From NCBI GenBank assembly GCA_964611295.1, contig CAZSWV010000005.1, positions 1 through 64,000 of the forward strand: a stretch of DNA of 64,000 nucleotides, given 5' to 3'. Below are positions 32,147 to 40,733 of the stretch, piece by piece. The position numbers and the translations under genes are program-made. The notes below the pieces were generated by a model, which was not told where the DNA came from, did no database searches, and saw nothing but the letters and a program-made list of their open reading frames with translations. Position 1 is the first letter of the stretch; each line of letters starts with the position of its first letter. The stretch is from B73-G16 sp964611295 (lineage in GTDB: Bacteria > Desulfobacterota > B13-G15).

Positions 32147-33433
32147 TTACTTCCACTCGATCTCCAAAAGATGAGTAGAACACGAAACACACGGGTCATA
32201 AGCCCTGACCAGCATCTCGAGCCTCAAAGTGATCTCCTCCTTGGGCTTATCGAGTAGCTGGGGCAGGTAAGCTTTAAGGTCTTCTTCTATGTTTTGGTGG
32301 TTCTCGTTTGTGGGAACCACCATATTGGCCTCAACCACATAGCCCTTTTCATCTATCGTATAGTCATGGATCAAGAGGCCCCTCGGCGCCTCCACCGCTC
32401 CTACTCCCCTTCCAGCCCTTGGCTTCCCATCATACCAACTGGCCTTCGGTGGCTTTTGGAGGAGCAAATCGATCAACCTTATCGAGTCCTCCACCGCATG
32501 GGCTACTTCCACAAGTTGAGCCACATTGTTCATGAAGGTGTTGTAGCATATAGGCTTAAGTCCAAATTGATCCGCTATTTCCAGCGCAAAAGGACTCAAT
32601 TTCTCATAGCTTATGTTGAACCTCGCCAAGGCCCCTACCATATAAGAGTTCCTCAAGGAACGGGCCCTTTTGGCTGTAGAATACGGGACTATGAACTCCT
32701 CGATCTTCTTTTGATAGTCCTTTATAGGTGTCCTTCGCGCCTCATCAGAAGAGGCGATCTCCCCTCCGTAAAAGGCATATTCGTCGTCTTTATAGAGGGC
32801 TATGTACTCTGTCTCCCGCTTGAAATCGGGTATGTCCAAGCTCTGAAACAGCTTGGCAAGGGCCTTCACGTCCTCAACGGCTTCCCTTAACCTCTGTTGG
32901 AAGGCTTTAAGGACGCTACTGTCCGGTACCGATGTCCATCCTCCTACAACCGTGTTTACAGGATGGGTGGTCCTTCCCCCTATGGCATCACACATCTCGT
33001 TTCCAAGCTTATGAAGCTTGACCACGGTAAGTAACTGTTCTTTATGGGTGGAGGCCAAAGGTACAACACTCGGCACACCTAGAAAGTCGGGCAATGCCAA
33101 GTAACCCACATGCAGGATGTGGCTTTGGATGGTTTCGGCATGGAGGAGGAGCTTCCTCAAATTTAAGGCCTCTTCAGACAGTTCAATCCCCAAGGCATTT
33201 TCGATGGCTTGAAGGGAGGTAAAGGTATGGGCGATACTACAGATCCCACATATCCTTGAGGCTAGATATGGAACGTCCGTATAGTAGTGCCCTCTGACCA
33301 TTGCCTCAAAGAAACGCGGTGCCTCAGGCACCTCCCAACGCGTCTCCTTCACTTGGCCGTTTTCCACCTTTACTATTATGTTGCCATGGCCTTCTATCCT
33401 TGTAACGTGGTGAACGTTGATGTTGACGTTCAT
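32147..33433 (-). CDS. hydA: NiFe hydrogenase large (alpha) subunit, group 3b type
   Basis: Carries the Ni-Fe active site of a soluble NAD(P)-linked hydrogenase/sulfhydrogenase. The N-terminal ligand motif is RICGICSIAHTFTS (CxxC) and the C-terminal one DPCVSCSTHLLEIEWK. Only seven residues follow the conserved His, so the precursor extension removed by a maturation protease is very short, as in sulfhydrogenases. The protein starts with MNVNINVHHVTRIEGHGNI, including the RIEGHG Mg-site motif. The 428 residues fit the group. Last gene of hydB-hydG-hydD-hydA; no maturation genes are in the window. Confidence 0.95.
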   Translation of the reverse strand: MNVNINVHHVTRIEGHGNIIVKVENGQVKETRWEVPEAPRFFEAMVRGHYYTDVPYLASRICGICSIAHTFTSLQAIENALGIELSEEALNLRKLLLHAETIQSHILHVGYLALPDFLGVPSVVPLASTHKEQLLTVVKLHKLGNEMCDAIGGRTTHPVNTVVGGWTSVPDSSVLKAFQQRLREAVEDVKALAKLFQSLDIPDFKRETEYIALYKDDEYAFYGGEIASSDEARRTPIKDYQKKIEEFIVPYSTAKRARSLRNSYMVGALARFNISYEKLSPFALEIADQFGLKPICYNTFMNNVAQLVEVAHAVEDSIRLIDLLLQKPPKASWYDGKPRAGRGVGAVEAPRGLLIHDYTIDEKGYVVEANMVVPTNENHQNIEEDLKAYLPQLLDKPKEEITLRLEMLVRAYDPCVSCSTHLLEIEWK

Positions 33434-34170
33434 CTCACCACCTCCAAATAACCCCAGAATAGCCTGTATTTTTTCAAAACGTCATCGAGCACCAACCCCC
33501 TCTCCTGCATCACCTCTTTGTGCGCTTCGAGGTTGGGATCATCCACCAACCCCCTACAACCTATGCAACGCGCACCAAAAGAAGGACACCTAGCCCCACA
33601 ACCAGCACGGGTAACAGGCCCTAAGCAGAACAGCCCTTTGTCGAAGACACATAGATTTTGGGCCTTTTTGCACTCGACACACACGGGATAATTGGGAAGC
33701 CTGAACTTTTTCCCCAAGAGGATGGATTTCACCAACTCTAGAAATTCCTCCTTATCGATGGGGCACCCGGGCAATGCGTAATCTACGTTGACCACTGCAC
33801 TTAAGGGCATAGCCGGTATGGACGGAAACCATTCGGCCATCTCACCATACACGTATCTTCTGACCTCATTTTGGTCAAAAACGTTCTTGTTGCAATTCAC
33901 CCCTCCCAAATGGGCACAAGCCCCCAAAGCCACCAAGACCTTAGATTCCTCCCTTATCTTCTTTAACCTCTCCTTCTCCTCTTCCCTGGTAATAGATCCC
34001 TCAACGAAGGTCACGTCATACGGACCTTCCTGATACTCGCTCCTTGCCTCCCTCCAGGGTACTACGTCTACCAACTCCAGAAGGTCCAAGATCCTCTCTT
34101 CTAGATTTACCAACTGTAACTGACATCCCTCACAACATCCGAATTCGAATATGGCTACCTTAGGCTTCAT
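33430..34170 (-). CDS. hydD: NiFe hydrogenase small (delta) subunit
   Basis: Electron-transfer subunit holding the proximal and further [4Fe-4S] clusters. EFGCCEGCQLQLVNLEERIL supplies the first Cys ligands, LVALGACAHLGGVNCNKN and ALPGCPIDKEEFL the rest of the proximal site. The C-terminal third has PVCVECKKAQNLCVF, FCLGPVTRAGCGARCPSFG and GCRGLV, additional clusters as in group 3b/3c enzymes. Its stop overlaps the hydA start by four bases. Confidence 0.95.
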   Translation of the reverse strand: MKPKVAIFEFGCCEGCQLQLVNLEERILDLLELVDVVPWREARSEYQEGPYDVTFVEGSITREEEKERLKKIREESKVLVALGACAHLGGVNCNKNVFDQNEVRRYVYGEMAEWFPSIPAMPLSAVVNVDYALPGCPIDKEEFLELVKSILLGKKFRLPNYPVCVECKKAQNLCVFDKGLFCLGPVTRAGCGARCPSFGARCIGCRGLVDDPNLEAHKEVMQERGLVLDDVLKKYRLFWGYLEVVR

Positions 34171-34182
34171 TTAAGACCTCCT

Positions 34183-34995
34183 TTATATCGCTTCTGGCAA
34201 GTTTTTGATCTGGGCATAATTGAAAACTGGACCATCTTTGCACACATATAGACCGTTTATCTGACAGTGACCACATTTGCCAACTCCACACTTCATATGC
34301 CTTTCCAAGTCCACATAGATCCTGTTTTCGGGTATCCCCATCTTGAAGAACTCTTGCAACACAAAGCGATACATAATAGGCGGCCCAACTGTTATGGCTA
34401 TTGTACGAGATGGGTCCACCTTCACCAAGGGGCAGAGGGTGGTTATCACCCCTACGTGTCCGTCCCATGTCTCATCTCCTCTGTCTACGGTGAGGTAACA
34501 CTGGCCAAGTCCTTTCAGGAGATCCATTTCGTCCTTGAAAAGGATCTCTTTGGGCTCACGAGCTCCATAAAGGATGGTTATCTCACCGTAGTCCTGGCGC
34601 CTGTCCATCAAGTATTGGATGAAAGACCTTAAGGGTGCCATCCCCAATCCGCCGGCAGCGATAAGGAGGTCCTGCCCCTTGGCCTCCTCAACAGGAAACC
34701 CCCTGCCATACGGTCCCCTTATGCCTACTAGGTCTCCTGGGCGTAGCTTATGAATGGCATTGGTGACGTTCCCTATAGCCCTTACACAGAGTTGGAACTC
34801 CGGACCGCGCGTAGGCGAAGAACAGATGCTTATAGGGCATTCGCCGACACCGAATACCGATACTTCGACGAATTGACCGGGTTGATGGCCAAGGGGAGCA
34901 CCATCTTCAAGGCGCAAGGTGAAGAGCTTCTCCCTTGGCGTGAGCTCCTTGACCTCCAGGATCTTGGCTAACCGCGGTTTGTACACAAGCTCCAT
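34183..34995 (-). CDS. hydG: Hydrogenase FAD/NAD(P)-binding (gamma) subunit
   Basis: Ferredoxin-NADP reductase-like diaphorase subunit, 270 residues. The FAD-binding beta barrel (RKLFTLRLEDG, HQPGQFVEVSV) precedes the NAD(P) domain (LLIAAGGLGMAPLRSFIQYL). The C-terminus binds an iron-sulfur cluster through MKCGVGKCGHCQINGLYVC. It links the hydrogenase to NAD(P)H. It is paralogous to flxA (42682-43518), with the same C-terminal Cys pattern. Confidence 0.95.
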   Translation of the reverse strand: MELVYKPRLAKILEVKELTPREKLFTLRLEDGAPLGHQPGQFVEVSVFGVGECPISICSSPTRGPEFQLCVRAIGNVTNAIHKLRPGDLVGIRGPYGRGFPVEEAKGQDLLIAAGGLGMAPLRSFIQYLMDRRQDYGEITILYGAREPKEILFKDEMDLLKGLGQCYLTVDRGDETWDGHVGVITTLCPLVKVDPSRTIAITVGPPIMYRFVLQEFFKMGIPENRIYVDLERHMKCGVGKCGHCQINGLYVCKDGPVFNYAQIKNLPEAI

Positions 34996-34997
34996 CT

Positions 34998-36113
34998 TTA
35001 TACCTCCGCCTGCACTCGATTGTATAAGGTATTATAAACCTCGATGGGGTTTATCTTTACCAGACAGTGCCTGGTACACCTACCACAACCTACACACCCC
35101 ATCTTCCCATACCTATCAAGAAGGTACTTGCCCTTGCGCAAGAAACGGTGACGTAACCTCTGAAACCTCTTAGGCCTGAAGTTTTCCCCACTTGCCACAA
35201 GCGCAAAGTTCGTCAACATACAGCTATCCCACGTCCTGAAACGCCTTCCTTCCTTGAGGTTCAAATCCACGTCCTCCACTACGTCAAAACAATAACAGGT
35301 AGGGCACACAAAGTTACAAGCGCCACAGTTCAAACACTTGCTGGCCACTTCTTCCCAATAAGGACTGTCATATGCACGCCAAAGGACATCGGGGATCTCG
35401 TCCTTTTCAAGCTTAAGCCTTCTCCCGAATACCTCTTCTCGCTCTTCATAGATCTTATCGACCACCTCCTTTTCGTCCACATCAAGGACCACTAAATCCG
35501 CATGATCCCTAAGGATGGCTTCCCCTTTTTCTGTGTGCGACCTTACTATATACAAAGGACCGCCCAAGAGCTTCCCTCCATCCGCAGACAAAGACGTAAC
35601 AGCCTTCCCGCCCTTTGAAGAGATCTCCTCAGCAGTGGTACGCGTAAGGAGGACGTCATAACCATCCGCGTACAAAGTACCCACATCACGACAAAAGGCA
35701 TACTGATCACAAGGTGAGAGGCAATCCAAAACTACGAATACGAACTTCTTCCGCTTGGCCTCATATAGGCCATCAGTACCGTCTTTTATAAAGGCCTCAT
35801 CCAGTAACCATAGGGAGTGAAGGTCACAGGGATGTATACCGAAGAAAACCGTGGGAGGGACTTCTTCAACCATAGCAAAGACGTCGACCTTGCCATCCTT
35901 TCGATACCTTAAGTACTCTTCCTTAGGGGGAAGCAAAAAGCCCTTTATCGGATAGAGGGCAATGGGATAATCCAATACCACCTCCTCCACCCCCTGAAGC
36001 TCCTTGAACACAAAAACACCACCCTCAGCCTTAGGCCCGATAACCCTATATTGGCCCTTCAGCCTCTCCAAAAACCTCCTTACCCCATCTATCGTCATGA
36101 CCCTCAATTGCAT
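34998..36113 (-). CDS. hydB: Hydrogenase iron-sulfur (beta) subunit
   Basis: A 371-residue protein with a 200-residue N-terminal domain (FFGIHPCDLHSLWLLDEAF, CLSPCDQYAFCRDVG) and two C-terminal [4Fe-4S] motifs, CLNCGACNFVCPTCYCFDV and CVGCGRCTRHCLVKINP. Such subunits relay electrons between the hydrogenase and the diaphorase, and are tied to sulfur reduction in sulfhydrogenases. Good AAGGAGG Shine-Dalgarno. First gene of the operon; paralogous to flxB. Confidence 0.93.
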   Translation of the reverse strand: MQLRVMTIDGVRRFLERLKGQYRVIGPKAEGGVFVFKELQGVEEVVLDYPIALYPIKGFLLPPKEEYLRYRKDGKVDVFAMVEEVPPTVFFGIHPCDLHSLWLLDEAFIKDGTDGLYEAKRKKFVFVVLDCLSPCDQYAFCRDVGTLYADGYDVLLTRTTAEEISSKGGKAVTSLSADGGKLLGGPLYIVRSHTEKGEAILRDHADLVVLDVDEKEVVDKIYEEREEVFGRRLKLEKDEIPDVLWRAYDSPYWEEVASKCLNCGACNFVCPTCYCFDVVEDVDLNLKEGRRFRTWDSCMLTNFALVASGENFRPKRFQRLRHRFLRKGKYLLDRYGKMGCVGCGRCTRHCLVKINPIEVYNTLYNRVQAEV

Positions 36114-36125
36114 CTTTCCCTCCTT

Positions 36126-36143
36126 TTGTAATTTATTTCACAA
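36126..36143. promoter_or_regulatory. Rex-like operator in hydB leader
   Basis: Read on the minus strand the 18 bases are TTGTGAAATAAATTACAA, matching the Rex consensus TTGTGAA-N4-TTCACAA at all seven left-arm and five of seven right-arm positions. It covers about +6 to +23 of the predicted transcript, where a bound repressor would block transcription when NADH is low relative to NAD. No Rex gene is visible here. Confidence 0.45.
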
Positions 36144-36155
36144 ATTTTCAATTTC

Positions 36156-36184
36156 ATTGTAATCACTTTCTCTATATATGTCAA
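36156..36184 (-). promoter_or_regulatory. Promoter of hydBGDA
   Basis: Perfect TTGACA (36184-36179), 17-base spacer and TACAAT (36161-36156) on the minus strand. Predicted start about 36149, giving a 36-base leader with a strong Shine-Dalgarno. Confidence 0.75.
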
Positions 36185-36231
36185 TAACGAAAACAGGATG
36201 TAGATCCTTGCGTTTTTTTAAAATGTTTAAC

Positions 36232-36258
36232 TTTGTTTGTTTAATTATCCCAAACAAA
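36232..36258. repeat. Inverted repeat TTTGTTTG/CAAACAAA
   Basis: Perfect 8-base arms (36232-36239 and 36251-36258) flank 11 A+T-rich bases midway between the two divergent promoters. No T-run terminator logic applies here. It could be an operator for a dimeric regulator that reaches both promoters; the region is A+T-rich so chance is possible. Confidence 0.35.
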
Positions 36259-36300
36259 ATGTTTGTAAACTATTTTAAGCGTAGGAAAACTCTACTGTTG

Positions 36301-36329
36301 TTGACTTGTTGAGGGTTTGTGAATAAAAT
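36301..36329 (+). promoter_or_regulatory. Promoter of the hdr-flx operon
   Basis: TTGACT (36301-36306), a 17-base spacer and TAAAAT (36324-36329). Predicted start about 36336, giving a 42-base leader with a CAAGGAAG Shine-Dalgarno before the ATG at 36378. Confidence 0.7.
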
Positions 36330-36331
36330 AT

Positions 36332-36349
36332 TTGTGTAAAATTTCAACG
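36332..36349. promoter_or_regulatory. Weak Rex-like site at hdr-flx start point
   Basis: TTGTGTAAAATTTCAACG matches the Rex consensus at ten of fourteen arm positions and covers the predicted start. A further TTGTGAA half-site overlaps the -10 box (36317-36323). It mirrors the better site in the hydB leader. Confidence 0.3.
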
Positions 36350-36377
36350 TTATACGTTAGGTTTAGCGCCAAGGAAG

Positions 36378-36998
36378 ATGGTTTCTTTGGTGATAGATGG
36401 TAAGCGTGTAGGGGCTTTTGAAGGAGAGACGCTCCTGCAGGTAGCGCAGAGGGTTGGCATTTGGATACCTACCCTTTGTTATCATCCCTCTTTGAGGCCT
36501 TATGGGGCCTGCAGGGTCTGTGTGGTGGAGGTTGAAGGCAAGGAGAAAAGTCGGTTGGTCGTCTCCTGTGCTTATCCGGTGAAGGATGGGCTTGTGGTTT
36601 GGACGGACAGCGAAAGGGTGCGTGAAGCACGGAAGAAGGCCTTAGAAGCCCTTTTTTCGCGTTCTCCTCATATACCAGCCTTGGAAGAACTCGCCGATCG
36701 TCTTGGAGTAGCCAGACCCAAGGAGTCAGGGCTCGATGGGTGTGTGCTTTGTGGCCTTTGTGTAAGGTGTTGTGAGGAAATAGCCAAGGCCGGTGTTTTG
36801 ATCTTCATGGGCAAAGGGGATGAGCGAAAGGTCATGACTGCCCAATCCGAAGAACCTTCCTCCCTTTGCATTGGATGTGGAGGGTGTGCTTACCTCTGTC
36901 CCACCGGTTATATCAGCCTGAAGGACGGAAAGATCATGCTCGGTTATCAAGTCATCAAAGAGCTCCAACCACAAGACCATAGGAGGGCAAAGGGATAA
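36378..36998 (+). CDS. 2Fe-2S/4Fe-4S protein, HoxU/NuoG N-terminal-like
   Basis: A 206-residue electron carrier resembling HoxU and the N-terminus of NuoG or of formate dehydrogenase alpha. A plant-type [2Fe-2S] domain comes first (CYHPSLRPYGACRVCVVEV and VVSCAYP supply four Cys), then two [4Fe-4S] motifs, CVLCGLCVRCCEEIA and CIGCGGCAYLCPTGY. It heads the hdrCBA-flxDCBA operon. An extra carrier of this type is not part of the standard Flx-Hdr set and may give NAD(P)H-derived or ferredoxin electrons another entry. The stop TAA overlaps the hdrC ATG by one base. Confidence 0.88.
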   Translation: MVSLVIDGKRVGAFEGETLLQVAQRVGIWIPTLCYHPSLRPYGACRVCVVEVEGKEKSRLVVSCAYPVKDGLVVWTDSERVREARKKALEALFSRSPHIPALEELADRLGVARPKESGLDGCVLCGLCVRCCEEIAKAGVLIFMGKGDERKVMTAQSEEPSSLCIGCGGCAYLCPTGYISLKDGKIMLGYQVIKELQPQDHRRAKG

Positions 36999-37525
36999 TG
37001 TGGGCGCCTGGGCAATCCGGGCTTTTAAGGGAGAAGCTCCTTTCCTTGACGGGTCAAGATGTAAGGCGTTGTTACCAATGTGGTAAATGCACGGCCTCAT
37101 GTCCTATGGCCTCGGAAGGAGGTTTCCAACCCCACAAGGTGATGAGGAACATACAGTTGGGCGAAGGGGTATGGGAATGGGCCTTTGAATGCGTTTCCTG
37201 TGAGACCTGTACGGTCCGCTGTCCCCAAGGGATCGAGATCTCCCGGATTATGGACGGTTTGAGGAAGTTGACCTGGGAAGAAGGAGGTGCAAGGAAGAAA
37301 CCAGCCCAGGCCTTTGCGCGGGCTTTCCTCAACCACATCTCCAAGTATGGAAGGGTCTGGGAGGCCACAGTAGGTCTCTCCACGAACTCCAACTTGGGCC
37401 TCATATACGACATCCCCTTGGCTTTGAAGATGTTGAAAAAAGGGAAAGTACCCTTTTCACCTTACAGGGTCAAAGGGATAAGAGATATCAAAAAGGCCTT
37501 GTCCCAATTGATGCAATCGCCATGA
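36998..37525 (+). CDS. hdrC: Heterodisulfide reductase-like subunit HdrC
   Basis: A 175-residue protein with two [4Fe-4S] motifs, CYQCGKCTASCPMAS and CVSCETCTVRCPQGI, typical of HdrC. It relays electrons from HdrA to the HdrB active site. Its stop overlaps the hdrB start (ATGA). Confidence 0.93.
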   Translation: MWAPGQSGLLREKLLSLTGQDVRRCYQCGKCTASCPMASEGGFQPHKVMRNIQLGEGVWEWAFECVSCETCTVRCPQGIEISRIMDGLRKLTWEEGGARKKPAQAFARAFLNHISKYGRVWEATVGLSTNSNLGLIYDIPLALKMLKKGKVPFSPYRVKGIRDIKKALSQLMQSP

Positions 37526-38361
37526 CCGTATACGGATATTACCCAGGTTGTTCCCTCCATGGGGTAAGTCGCGAATACGACACTTCTATAAAGGCCATAG
37601 CTTCCCCACTTGGGTTCGAGCTTAAAGAAATACCTGACTGGAACTGCTGTGGGGCTTCACCTGCCCATTGGTTCGATGAGGACGTCTCCCTCTACCTATG
37701 CCAACGCAACTTCGACTTGGCTGTTGCTTCTGGACTTAAAGAGCTTTTTGCCCCTTGTGCGGCTTGTTATAACCGCTTGAAATACGCCATGCGGGTGTTA
37801 GGGACAGATACCCAAAAAAGGGATAAACTCATGTCTTTGTCTACTGTAAAAGGCCTCCTGCCCCATGGCGTCTTTAGCCTGGTGGAACTCTTAGAGCGAC
37901 ACCTCTCGAACCATTTTCAGCCTAAGCGTCCCTTGTCATCTCTGAAGGTGGCCTGTTATTACGGGTGTTTGTTACTACGCCCAAAAGCCATCGGATCTGA
38001 AGACGATCCAGAAAATCCTGCCTCTATGGAGAGGGTGGTAAGGCAGCTCGGGGCAGAAGCCGTAGATTGGGCCTTCCGGACGGAATGCTGTGGGGCATCC
38101 GCAGGCATAACGGATAGCTCTAAGGCCAAAAGACTAGTTGACCGGATCGTACAGAACGCGAAAAAGGCCGGGGCCGACCTAATAACTGTGACCTGCCCCC
38201 TTTGCCATATAAACCTGGAATCGAGGCAGAAGGGCGATATGCCTATCCTCTATTTAAGCCAACTTGTAGGGCTTGCCCTTGGCATAGGGGCAAAGGACCT
38301 TGCTTTGGATAGGTTGTTAATAGACCCAAGGCCCCTTTTGAAGAGAAAGGGGGTGATATAG
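37522..38361 (+). CDS. hdrB: Heterodisulfide reductase-like subunit HdrB
   Basis: Catalytic subunit of 279 residues with two CCG domains holding non-cubane iron-sulfur clusters. The first shows YPGCSLHG, WNCCGASPAHWFDED and FAPCAACYNRLK; the second VACYYGCLLLRP, FRTECCGASAG and VTCPLCHINLE. In sulfate reducers and other anaerobes the natural disulfide is probably not CoM-CoB but a protein disulfide such as DsrC. Ends with TAG directly before the hdrA ATG. Confidence 0.93.
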   Translation: MTVYGYYPGCSLHGVSREYDTSIKAIASPLGFELKEIPDWNCCGASPAHWFDEDVSLYLCQRNFDLAVASGLKELFAPCAACYNRLKYAMRVLGTDTQKRDKLMSLSTVKGLLPHGVFSLVELLERHLSNHFQPKRPLSSLKVACYYGCLLLRPKAIGSEDDPENPASMERVVRQLGAEAVDWAFRTECCGASAGITDSSKAKRLVDRIVQNAKKAGADLITVTCPLCHINLESRQKGDMPILYLSQLVGLALGIGAKDLALDRLLIDPRPLLKRKGVI

Positions 38362-40341
38362 ATGGCGCACATTGGGGTATTCATATGCCATTGTGGGGTC
38401 AACATAGCTGGAACCATCGACGTAGAGAGGGTAGCCAAAGAAATATCGAAGGAACCAGAAGTGGATCTGGCCCTTACCTATCAATACATGTGTTCCGAAC
38501 CCGGGCAGAAGCTCATACAGAAGGCGATAAAAGAGCGAGGGTTGGATCGGGTGGTCGTAGCCGCTTGTTCCCCTAGGATGCACGAACCTACATTCAGGAG
38601 GTGCCTTCAGGAGGGAGGCCTTAACCCCTACCTTTTGGTAATGGCCAACATCAGGGAACATTCGAGTTGGGTACATCAGCTTGAGCCCGAAAAGGCCACC
38701 GAAAAGGCCATAGCTCAGATAAAGGCCGCTGTAGAGAAGGCCTATTATTTAAAACCCCTTGAACCTGTAAGGGTGCCTGTGGAAAAGAGGGCCTTGGTCC
38801 TAGGAGGAGGCATTACGGGGATACAGGCTGCTTTGGACATAGCCTCAGCTGGGTATCACGTCACTTTGGTTGAAAGGGAGCCTTTCATAGGCGGCAAGAT
38901 GGCCCAATTAGAAAAGACCTTCCCTACCCTAGACTGTTCAGCCTGAATACTCACGCCGAAGATGCTGGAAGCATCCCAAAACCCAAATATAAGGATCCTC
39001 TCTTATACGGAACTTGAAGAAGTAAAGGGTTATGTAGGGAACTTCACTGTGCGTTTGCGCAAGAAACCCCGCTTTATAAACGAAAACAAATGCACAGGAT
39101 GTGGCATATGCATAGAACGTTGCCTGACCTTTGCCCCGGACGAGTGGAACTTAGGCCTTGGTCGTAGAAAAGCGGTATATAAGGCCTTCGGTCAGGCACT
39201 GCCAAATGTACCGGTTATAGACAAAAGGCATTGCGGCCACTTCACCAAGGGGATCTGCTCCGTTTGTGAAAAGGTATGTCCAAGTGGTGCTGTGGACTTT
39301 CACCAACGGGAAGAAGTGATAGAGGAAAGGTTTGGGGCGATCGTTGTGGCGATAGGCTTTGAGGTCTTCGATCACAGCCTCTATGGGGAATATGGGGCTG
39401 GACGGATAAAGGACGTCATAACAGGTTTACACTTCGAAAGGATGCTAGACCCCTCTGGACCAACTAAGGGACACATCGTCAGGCCTTCAGATTTCACAGA
39501 ACCGAAGACCGTGGTTTTTGTTCAATGCGTAGGTTCAAGGGATGCAGAAAAGGGCGTTCCTTATTGCTCTGGCATATGTTGTATGTATACCGCCAAACAC
39601 TCCATCCTCCTTAAGGAACACATACCTGAAGCACAGGCTGTCGTCTTTTACATGGACATAAGGGCGCCCTCAAAAGGGTATGAGGAGTTTATAAGGAGGG
39701 CCCAAGAGGAGTTCGGCGTGCTCTATATAAGGGGGAGAGTAGGCAGGATCTTTGAGGAGGACGGCAGGCTCCTAATCAAGGCGGTTGACACGCTTGCCGG
39801 AAGGCCCCTCGAGTTCCACGCAGACCTTGTGGTCTTGGCCACAGGGGTAATCGCCCCTAGAGAAGGTGATAAGGTGGCGCAGATGTTGGGTCTTTCGAGG
39901 GATCCCAATGGCTTCTTTTCTGAATTACACCCTAAACTTGCACCTGTAGAGACCATGAACAAGGGAATATATGTAGCTGGTTGTTGTCAAGGCCCAAAGG
40001 ATATCCCTACCTCAGTAGCACAGGGGAGTGCAGCTGCAGCTAAAGTCATAGCCTTGTTCTCTAAAGAGCAACTCGAATCGGATCCACAGGTAGCCGAGGT
40101 AAGGGATTTGTCCTGTCTGGGTTGTTTTAAATGCCGCGATGTCTGCCCGTATGGAGCCATCCAGGAAAAGGAAATGGGTAAAAGGTTAGTGGCCCAGGTG
40201 GTGGAAACGGTGTGCCACGGTTGTGGGCTCTGTACCGCTACTTGCCCAACAGGGGCGGTACAGCTCAGGGGATTTACCGACAACCAGATCATGGCAGAAC
40301 TAAGGGGGTTTGTTTCACAATGGAAAAACATCGCCGCATAG
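38362..40341 (+). CDS. hdrA: Heterodisulfide reductase-like HdrA, predicted selenoprotein (TGA = Sec195)
   Basis: Flavin-bifurcating subunit. Frame 38362-38946 ends in LDCSA-TGA, and the same frame continues with ILTPKMLEAS to 40341. HdrA families read DCSA-Cys-ILTPKM or DCSA-Sec-ILTPKM at this point, so TGA 38944-38946 is interpreted as selenocysteine at residue 195; full length 659 residues, the normal HdrA size. The FAD/Rossmann motif is VLGGGITGIQAALDIASAGY. Four cluster motifs: CTGCGICIERC, CSVCEKVCPSGA, CLGCFKCRDVCPYGA and CHGCGLCTATCPTGA. The alternative, a premature stop and two half-genes, would break the protein at its most conserved site while leaving both halves intact. Confidence 0.93.
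38944..38975 (+). promoter_or_regulatory. UGA-Sec codon with SECIS-like hairpin in hdrA
   Basis: TGA at 38944-38946 is followed after 14 bases by a hairpin: GATGC (38961-38965), loop TGGAA, GCATC (38971-38975). Bacterial SECIS elements recognised by SelB are small hairpins at this distance with a GG- or GU-containing apical loop. Only the five-base upper stem is clear. The selA, selB, selC and selD genes are not in the window. Confidence 0.72.
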
Positions 40342-40733
40342 TGGCCTTTTTGTGTAATTGGTGTTCTTACGGTGGAGCCGATGCCGCAGGGGTAGCTAGG
40401 CTCCAATACCCACCGGACATCAGGGTGATAAGGGTACCTTGTTCAGGTCGGGTAAACCCCCTTTTCGTCGTTAAGGCCTTTTCGGAAGGGGTGGATGGGG
40501 TACTTGTTTCAGGGTGTCACCCTGGGGACTGTCACTATGCAGAAGGGAACTTCTACGCCCGCCGGAGGCTCGAATTCCTCAAGAGGTTTTTACCCTTTAT
40601 GGGTATAGCACCAGAAAGGTTTGAATACACCTGGGTATCCTCCTCTGAGGCTCAGAGGTGGCAAAAGGTGGCCACCCTTTTCACCCAAAGGGTAAGAAAC
40701 CTTGAACCCTTTAAGGGATTCGACCATGGTTGA
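40320..40733 (+). CDS. flxD: MvhD/FlxD-like electron-transfer subunit
   Basis: A 137-residue [2Fe-2S] protein linking HdrA to its electron donor. Start ATG at 40320 (MEKHRRIVAFLCNWCSYGGA) overlaps the hdrA end by 22 bases; an upstream in-frame start at 40212 would lie inside hdrA. Cluster Cys: FLCNWCSYGG, VPCSGRVN and SGCHPGDCHY. All positions that are Sec in some homologues are Cys here. Confidence 0.9.
   Translation: MEKHRRIVAFLCNWCSYGGADAAGVARLQYPPDIRVIRVPCSGRVNPLFVVKAFSEGVDGVLVSGCHPGDCHYAEGNFYARRRLEFLKRFLPFMGIAPERFEYTWVSSSEAQRWQKVATLFTQRVRNLEPFKGFDHG

Noticed and set aside
32294..32890. 198-codon plus-strand frame
   Set aside because: Antisense to hydA, which has clear NiFe ligand motifs.
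38962..40341. A separate protein starting at MLEASQNPNI
   Set aside because: Same frame as the upstream part of hdrA; starts mid-motif right after the TGA and inside the SECIS-like hairpin. Read as part of one selenoprotein.
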